Shown here: one piece after another, positions 5,978 to 10,752 of the stretch
Position numbering within the stretch: the first letter of the stretch is position 1
Layout: each line of letters begins with the position of its first letter
Assembly: GCA_002432565.1 (NCBI GenBank)
Contig: DJFP01000197.1
Location: forward strand, 922-11,673
DNA: 10,752 bases
Reading direction: 5' to 3'
Source: Flavobacteriales bacterium UBA5869
GTDB lineage: Bacteria > Bacteroidota > Bacteroidia > Flavobacteriales_D > Crocinitomicaceae
Made by a program: the position numbers and the translations under genes
The notes under the pieces: generated by a model
The model's input: the letters and a program-made list of their open reading frames with translations, nothing else
Database searches by the model: none
Told to the model about the DNA's origin: nothing

Positions 5978-8563
5978 ATGTTCATAGGAAAACTACTACG
6001 ACAAGCGGTGAAAATAAATAAAATATTATTCATAGTTGGATTAATTCTCATTAATTCGGCACAAGGTTTTGCACAAACAGATAATTTCCGGTTTAAGAAA
6101 TTAGTAGCGGAACAAGGCACAGTCCCAATGGCTTTTGCGGTTTCGAATACGGGGAACCTGGATGCCCTGCTGTCTGTAAAAGAAATTTCTGTGAAACAGG
6201 TAACAAAAGAATGGATTTATATCCAGGCAAATCCCAATTGGATTAAAGAAGCGATGGAATCCAAACTAATTAAATCATTCTACCTGGAATTTTCTGCCCC
6301 GAAACCTTTAAATGATACCAGTCTGGTAACACATTATGTGAAACCGGTTCACCAGGGATTGGGAGGCTTGCAAACTCCTTTTAAGGGAAAAGATGTAATT
6401 GTTGCCTTTGTAGATCAGGGATTGGATTATAACCATCCTGATTTTATAGATGCAAACGGTAATACGCGCGTGCTTTATTATTGGGACCATACGCTTCCTG
6501 TTGCAGCAAATACCCCGCAGCCTTATGGTTATGGTCAATTGTGGACAGCTGCTGAGATCCAGGCCGGAACCTGCGGAAGTATTGAAGAATCTTCTGCTCA
6601 TGGGACGTCCGTTGCAGGTGCCGGGGTTTCCGACGGATCAGCTACCGGAAGAGAAACAGGAATGGCTCCTGAAGCAAAGATTATCGTTATCGAAACGAAT
6701 TTTAATCTGCAAAACTGGACATTGACTGTGGCAGATGCCTGTGATTTTGTGTTCAAAAAAGCAGAAGAACTTGGGCTTCCGGCAGTAGTTAATTTATCAG
6801 TAGGAAGTTATCTGGGAAGTCATGACGGAACGGATCCCGCGGCAGTTTTAATGGATAATTTACTGGATGAAAAAGAAGGTCGTATTATTGTCTGTGCAGC
6901 CGGAAACTCGGGCGCATGGGGGAAATACCACGTACACGGAGATGTAGACACTGATACTTCCTTTGTTTGGGTGAAACCGAACCCGGGAAGCCAGCTGGGG
7001 CCGAATACGGTTTATTTGGACTTATGGACCAATCTTTCGGATGCCGGATGGAATTATGCGTGGGCGGCAAATCAGGGAAGCGGAAGTTTCCAGGAGCGTG
7101 CCCAAACAATCTATCGTGCGGCAAACACCGGAATTGGAACTGTAATTCGTGATACCTTATGGAACGGACCGAACCGGATCGCAACTATGGAAATATACCC
7201 GGAGGTTGTGGGGCCAAACCTGCATTTGGAATTTTACCTCAATAACGTGGATTCCACCAGTTATTTATATGCGCTTAAAACGACCGGAACGGGAAATTAC
7301 GATGCATGGAGCGGTTCCGTTTCAATTGCTTTAAATGATATGCTTACAACCGGACTGCCTTCTGCTGTCGTTTATCCGAATATTGTGAATTACAATATGC
7401 CGGACACACTTCAGACAATTGTTTCATCCTGGAACTGCTCCCCGAAAGTAGTAACAGTTGGTAATATCCGTAACAGGTTCGGGCATTTGGATAAGAATGG
7501 GAATTATTATACCCCCGCTCCTACTTACACATCAGAAGTAGGCGAATTATCCATGAATTCATCGAAAGGACCAACCAGATCAGGTCATATCAAACCGGAT
7601 ATTTCTGCTTGCGGAGATGTTAGTTTGAGCGCCGGGCCGTTCTGGTTATTGAATGATCCGGGATGGAATGCTTCTATGTCGGATGATGGAATGCACGTGC
7701 GAAATGGTGGAACTTCCATGGCTTCACCTGTTGTAGCAGGAATCGCAGCACTTTACCTGGAAAAATGTTCCAAAGGAAATTACCAAAGCTTCCTGGATGT
7801 ACTCCATTCTACGGCATTTACGGATGCTTTTACGGGAACCGTTCCGAATAACGCATACGGATACGGAAAAGTTCATGCTTTAAACTTATTGCTTCAATCA
7901 AACTTCACAACCACAATTACAGCAGATGCTTTATTCTGTCCGGGAGATTCGGCAGTTTCAACAGCTTCTGTTCCCGGATATTCCATTGAATGGATGAATG
8001 GAGATTCTACATTGAATTCGGCTCTGACTGCAACCGGAGATGTTTATTTCATGGCCTATGATCAAAACGGCTGTGTTTCGTATTCGGATACACTTCCGGT
8101 AGTTGCCCTTTCCGCACCGCCGGCTCCGCTGATTTATGTGAACGGAACTTTGCTTTCAACGGATCCGTACCCGGATTTACAGTGGTATGAGAACGAAACT
8201 GCTATTTCAGGTGCTAACGGAACAACTTACACCATCACACTTCCGACTTCTTCCAACTTTACGGTTTCAAGAACAAGCACCGATGGATGTGAAGTTTTTT
8301 CACAACCTTACAATCCTTCGTTAGGAATTGAAGAATTGACAAACCAAATCCAGGTTTATCCAAATCCGACCTCTGGTAGTCTTACCATCGACTCATCGAT
8401 ACCAGTGTCAGATATTCAAGTGGTTGATGTTCAGGGAAGAGTGGTGAAATCAATTACGAATGGACAACATGAAGTTTCAATTTCAGAATTGGAAAACGGA
8501 ACATATTATTTAATTATTCACTCGGATGTTCAATACTTTCAGGTGAAAATTGTGAAGAATTAA
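5978..8563 (+). CDS. S8 subtilisin-like peptidase with T9SS type A sorting domain
   Basis: This is an 861-residue secreted subtilase. A long signal peptide (about 1-33; basic n-region, hydrophobic core 16-26, GFAQ at the end) precedes an N-terminal segment that may act as a pro-region (34-130). Catalytic motifs are Asp146 (VAFVDQGLDYNHPDF), His208 (SAHGTSVAG), the oxyanion Asn310 (CAAGNSG) and Ser580 (GGTSMASPVVAG). About 270 residues separate Asn and Ser. The stretch at about 316-480, rich in beta-type sequence, looks like an inserted sandwich domain, reminiscent of the jellyroll insert of Csp-type subtilases. After the peptidase come two Ig-like segments (about 645-780). Last is a T9SS type A sorting domain: VYPNPTSG at 793-800, then DVQGRVV, then a GTYYL strand and a KIVKN end. 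The product should cross the outer membrane through T9SS with the C-terminal domain removed. ATG 5978 is the only start that keeps the signal peptide. Confidence 0.96.
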   Translation: MFIGKLLRQAVKINKILFIVGLILINSAQGFAQTDNFRFKKLVAEQGTVPMAFAVSNTGNLDALLSVKEISVKQVTKEWIYIQANPNWIKEAMESKLIKSFYLEFSAPKPLNDTSLVTHYVKPVHQGLGGLQTPFKGKDVIVAFVDQGLDYNHPDFIDANGNTRVLYYWDHTLPVAANTPQPYGYGQLWTAAEIQAGTCGSIEESSAHGTSVAGAGVSDGSATGRETGMAPEAKIIVIETNFNLQNWTLTVADACDFVFKKAEELGLPAVVNLSVGSYLGSHDGTDPAAVLMDNLLDEKEGRIIVCAAGNSGAWGKYHVHGDVDTDTSFVWVKPNPGSQLGPNTVYLDLWTNLSDAGWNYAWAANQGSGSFQERAQTIYRAANTGIGTVIRDTLWNGPNRIATMEIYPEVVGPNLHLEFYLNNVDSTSYLYALKTTGTGNYDAWSGSVSIALNDMLTTGLPSAVVYPNIVNYNMPDTLQTIVSSWNCSPKVVTVGNIRNRFGHLDKNGNYYTPAPTYTSEVGELSMNSSKGPTRSGHIKPDISACGDVSLSAGPFWLLNDPGWNASMSDDGMHVRNGGTSMASPVVAGIAALYLEKCSKGNYQSFLDVLHSTAFTDAFTGTVPNNAYGYGKVHALNLLLQSNFTTTITADALFCPGDSAVSTASVPGYSIEWMNGDSTLNSALTATGDVYFMAYDQNGCVSYSDTLPVVALSAPPAPLIYVNGTLLSTDPYPDLQWYENETAISGANGTTYTITLPTSSNFTVSRTSTDGCEVFSQPYNPSLGIEELTNQIQVYPNPTSGSLTIDSSIPVSDIQVVDVQGRVVKSITNGQHEVSISELENGTYYLIIHSDVQYFQVKIVKN

Positions 8564-8581
8564 AAAGAAGCAGTATTTTTG
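8550..8581 (+). promoter_or_regulatory. Candidate Bacteroidota-type promoter for the DUF5606 gene
   Basis: TATTTTTG at 8574-8581 matches the Bacteroidota -7 element TAnnTTTG exactly, and TTG at 8550-8552 lies 21 bases upstream as a possible -33 box. The start of transcription would fall a few bases past 8581, giving a leader of roughly a dozen bases before ATG 8600. The -33 part overlaps the 3' end of the upstream peptidase gene. In an AT-rich gap a chance match is possible. Confidence 0.45.
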
Positions 8582-8599
8582 GTCCAAATAATTAATCGA

Positions 8600-9232
8600 A
8601 TGAATTTAACAGGTATCATTGCTATTTCAGGAAAACCAGGGCTTTATAAAGTATTAGCACAAGGTAAGAACAACATCATTGTAGAATCGTTGGAAGACAA
8701 AAAACGCGTTCCTGCGTATGCTTCAGACAGAATTTCTGCTTTGGATGACATTTCTATCTATACCTATGATGACGATAAACCGTTAAAAGAGATCTTCATT
8801 TCGATTTTTGAAAAAGAAAAAGGAAAAGAAACGATTTCTCATAAAGAAGATCAAAACAAGTTGAAGGCTTATTTGATTGAGGTGTTGCCTAATTTTGACC
8901 AGGAACGTGTATATGCCTCTGATATCAAGAAAATTTTCCAGTGGTATAATTTGCTATTGAAAGCCGGTGCATTGGTTCCTGAAGAGAAAGAGGAAAAAGA
9001 GGCTGCTCCTGCAAAAGAGAAAAAAGCCGCTAAAACGACTGCTAAGAAGGAAGATGCTGAAGCAACCGAGGAGAAAACACCTGCTAAAAAAGCTCCGGCT
9101 AAGAAAGCAGCTGCACCAAAAGCGGCAACAGCGAAAACTCCTGCTGCAAAAGCTCCGGCAAAAGCATCTGCTAAGGCTACAAGCGCTAAAAAAGTGGCTG
9201 CGCCTAAGACCGGTTCTTCCAGAGGAAAATAG
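8600..9232 (+). CDS. DUF5606-type protein with histone-H1-like Lys/Ala/Pro tail
   Basis: This 210-residue protein has no signal peptide and is presumably cytosolic. Residues 1-124 match my memory of the DUF5606 family of Bacteroidota. They open with MNLTGIIAISGKPGLYKVLAQ, followed by the IVESLEDKKRVPAY stretch, an acidic YTYDDDKPLKEIF segment, and a second part ending in IFQWYNLLLKAGAL. The biochemical role of the family is unknown to me. From about residue 126 the sequence changes to low complexity: first Glu/Lys/Ala-rich, then repeated PAKKAPAKK-like units to the end at 210. This resembles histone H1/HU-type tails and suggests DNA, RNA or polyanion binding, but that is inference. The frame is open to a TTG at 8579; ATG 8600 is preferred because family members begin with MNL. 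The upstream gene ends 36 bases before, and a terminator follows. Confidence 0.88.
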   Translation: MNLTGIIAISGKPGLYKVLAQGKNNIIVESLEDKKRVPAYASDRISALDDISIYTYDDDKPLKEIFISIFEKEKGKETISHKEDQNKLKAYLIEVLPNFDQERVYASDIKKIFQWYNLLLKAGALVPEEKEEKEAAPAKEKKAAKTTAKKEDAEATEEKTPAKKAPAKKAAAPKAATAKTPAAKAPAKASAKATSAKKVAAPKTGSSRGK

Positions 9233-9257
9233 GAATCCAAAATATTTCATAAAATGC

Positions 9258-9285
9258 AGGGGCGCGATCAATTGCGCCCCTTTTT
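9258..9285 (+). terminator. Intrinsic terminator after the DUF5606 gene
   Basis: AGGGGCGC at 9258-9265 pairs with GCGCCCCT at 9274-9281. Two further weak pairs are possible inside the 8-base spacer, and T5 at 9281-9285 follows. It sits 25 bases after the stop codon. Its outer AGGGGCG...CGCCCCT arms are the same as in the palindrome at 2434-2464, while the centres differ. Confidence 0.88.
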
Positions 9286-9301
9286 CGTATGTACATTTTT
9301 T

Positions 9302-9309
9302 TATTTTTG
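9302..9309 (+). promoter_or_regulatory. Possible -7 element before the M3 peptidase gene
   Basis: TATTTTTG matches TAnnTTTG exactly and is identical to the element before the DUF5606 gene. It ends four bases before ATG 9314, so transcription would begin at or very near the start codon. No TTG box lies at the usual 17-23 base spacing (the nearest is about 27 bases upstream), and the region is T-rich, so this is weak. Confidence 0.25.
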
Positions 9310-9313
9310 TGCT

Positions 9314-10752
9314 ATGAGAAATTTTGTTTCAGCCGACTTCAATTGTGAAAGTTGGAAATCCGTAGAATTCTATCTTTTAGACCTTCAAAACAGGGATATT
9401 TCTTCCAAAGAATCATTTAAACAGTGGCTTGCCGATAAAAGTGAACTGGAAGCCGTGTTGGAGGAAAATATGGCCTGGCGCTATATTAAAATGACCATCA
9501 ATACGCTGGACGAAAAACTGACTGAGTCGTACCAGTTTTTTGTCACGGAGATCCAGCCGAACCTCGCTCCTTTCGAAGACTCTTTGAACCGAAAAATGAT
9601 GGCTTCTCCTTTTACGGAAGAATTAGCATCGGATAAAGCATATGCGATCTATTTCAGAGGTGTTCGGTCCGCATTGGAATTATTTCGCGAAGAGAATATT
9701 GCTATCGAAACCGAATTGAACACTCTGAGTCAGCAATTCGGCGCAATTTCCGGCAAACAGATGATTACCTATAAAGGGAAGGAATTGACTATGCCTCAAG
9801 CGGCTAATTTTTTGAAAGACCCGGACGAGGTTGTGCGCAAAGAAGTGTATGAACTCATTACCGAACGCCGACTTCAGGATCGCGATGCGCTGGACGATTT
9901 GTTCAATTTACTGATCAAGCTCAGAAACCAGGTTGCTAAGAATGCAGATTGTGCTGATTACCGCGAGTACAAATTCAAATCGCTCGGACGTTTTGATTAT
10001 ACCGTAGAAGATTGTTTGGCTTTTCACGACGCTATCGAGAAGATGATTGTTCCGATAGTGAAACAATTGAACCTGAAAAAATTAGAGAAGTTAGGGAAGT
10101 CCAAATTAAAACCATGGGACACGGAAGTTGACCCGGATGGACTAGCTCCGCTGAAACCTTTTCAGAACGGCGAAGAATTATTGGATAAATCCATTGCGGT
10201 TTTTCAAAAGCTGGACACTTACTTCGGAGACTGCCTGAAAACCATGAAAAGTGGTGGGTTCCTTGACTTAGACTCAAAAGCAGGGAAAGCACCCGGTGGA
10301 TACAATTACCCGCTTTATGAATCCGGTATCCCGTTTATTTTTATGAATGCTGCCGGAGCACAACGCGATTTAACGACCATGGTTCATGAAGGTGGTCATG
10401 CGGTTCATTCGTTTTTGAGCCGTGACCTGGAATTGACCGGATTTAAATCCCTTCCTTCGGAAGTAGCAGAATTGGCTTCCATGTCGATGGAATTGCTAAC
10501 CATGGAACTATGGGATGAATTCTACACGAATGAAAACGATTTAAAACGCGCGAAGCTGGAGCAGCTGGAGTCTGTTGTGAAGGTATTGCCGTGGATCGCA
10601 CAAATTGATGCTTTCCAACATTGGATTTATACACATCCGAATCACACAACTTCGGAAAGAACAGAAGAATGGCTGCGTTTGAGTAAGCGTTTCGGAACCG
10701 GGCTGGTTGATTTTGACGGATACGAAGCTGTTTTGGAAAGTTCCTGGCAGAA
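9314..10752 (+). CDS. M3 family oligoendopeptidase, 3' end outside the window
   Basis: The frame is open from ATG 9314 to the window end without a stop (479 full codons). The sequence is that of an M3-family zinc metallopeptidase of the oligoendopeptidase F type, which cuts short peptides, usually in the cytoplasm; no signal peptide is seen. The zinc site is HEGGH (His358, Glu359, His362) in TTMVHEGGHAVHSFL. The third ligand is probably Glu386 in PSEVAELASMSMEL, 28 residues after the first His. The N-terminal half is helical and charged, as is usual for the family. The substrate-side motif KAPGGYNYPLYESGIPFIFMN precedes the zinc site in the expected place. Family members of this type are about 560-600 residues, so roughly 90-120 residues are missing. 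A terminator separates it from the upstream gene, so it likely has its own promoter. Confidence 0.94.
   Translation, partial: MRNFVSADFNCESWKSVEFYLLDLQNRDISSKESFKQWLADKSELEAVLEENMAWRYIKMTINTLDEKLTESYQFFVTEIQPNLAPFEDSLNRKMMASPFTEELASDKAYAIYFRGVRSALELFREENIAIETELNTLSQQFGAISGKQMITYKGKELTMPQAANFLKDPDEVVRKEVYELITERRLQDRDALDDLFNLLIKLRNQVAKNADCADYREYKFKSLGRFDYTVEDCLAFHDAIEKMIVPIVKQLNLKKLEKLGKSKLKPWDTEVDPDGLAPLKPFQNGEELLDKSIAVFQKLDTYFGDCLKTMKSGGFLDLDSKAGKAPGGYNYPLYESGIPFIFMNAAGAQRDLTTMVHEGGHAVHSFLSRDLELTGFKSLPSEVAELASMSMELLTMELWDEFYTNENDLKRAKLEQLESVVKVLPWIAQIDAFQHWIYTHPNHTTSERTEEWLRLSKRFGTGLVDFDGYEAVLESSWQ

Noticed and set aside
8579..8599. Upstream TTG start for the DUF5606-type gene
   Set aside because: It overlaps the candidate -7 promoter element and adds seven residues before the family-typical MNL start.
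9080..9229. Possible DNA-level tandem repeat or CRISPR-like array in the Lys/Ala tail
   Set aside because: The repetition is at protein level, with irregular unit length and no conserved spacers or direct repeats.
8869..9240. Minus-strand Ala/Phe-rich frame opposite the DUF5606 gene
   Set aside because: Its low complexity is explained by the complement of the Lys/Ala repeats, and it would have to cross the terminator side without a promoter.
8967..9317. Plus-strand Lys/Leu/Arg-rich frame of 116 codons
   Set aside because: It is a shifted frame of the Lys/Ala tail that continues through the terminator hairpin into the start of the M3 gene; it is an artefact of repeat composition.

Overview
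The window looks like chromosomal DNA of a member of the Bacteroidota, most likely a flavobacterium-like free-living species (Fluviicola/Cryomorphaceae-like by impression). The reasons are a C-terminal type IX secretion (T9SS) sorting domain, a DUF5606-type protein known from this phylum, the pyrG-yidC gene pair, start sites without a clear Shine-Dalgarno sequence, and matches to the Bacteroidota -7 promoter element TAnnTTTG. Base composition is moderately AT-rich and even across the window. I see no integrase, transposase, phage gene, tRNA, rRNA or CRISPR array.

Layout. Positions 1-315 hold the 3' end of CTP synthase (pyrG). A 101-base gap with two small hairpins follows, then yidC (417-2369), the inner-membrane protein insertase. 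Behind yidC lie a bidirectional AT-rich terminator (2370-2408) and a separate GC-rich perfect palindrome (2433-2465). From the other side three minus-strand genes converge on this point. In transcription order they are a secreted S8 subtilisin-like peptidase (5876-4305), a small exported SnoaL/NTF2-like protein (4237-3758), and an exported protein with a Tyr/Trp-rich middle and an Arg/Pro/Gln-rich tail (3668-2478). A hairpin terminator stands between the first two.

On the plus strand, head-to-head with the S8 gene across 101 bases, is a second and larger S8 peptidase with a T9SS type A sorting domain (5978-8563). It is followed by a DUF5606-type cytosolic protein with a histone-H1-like Lys/Ala/Pro tail (8600-9232) and a GC-rich terminator (9258-9285). 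Last is an M3-family oligoendopeptidase that runs off the end of the window (9314-10752); its HEGGH zinc site is present.

How the genes fit together. There are three peptidases of two classes: two exported serine proteases and one probably cytosolic zinc oligopeptidase. That would fit a protein-degrading lifestyle, but nothing shows that they form one pathway. pyrG and yidC are housekeeping genes. The least explained items are the aromatic-rich exported protein, the large Asp-His insertion in the smaller subtilase, and the GC-rich palindromes of one type used at gene ends. I see no convincing new multi-gene system; most of the window is ordinary core and secreted-protein content.
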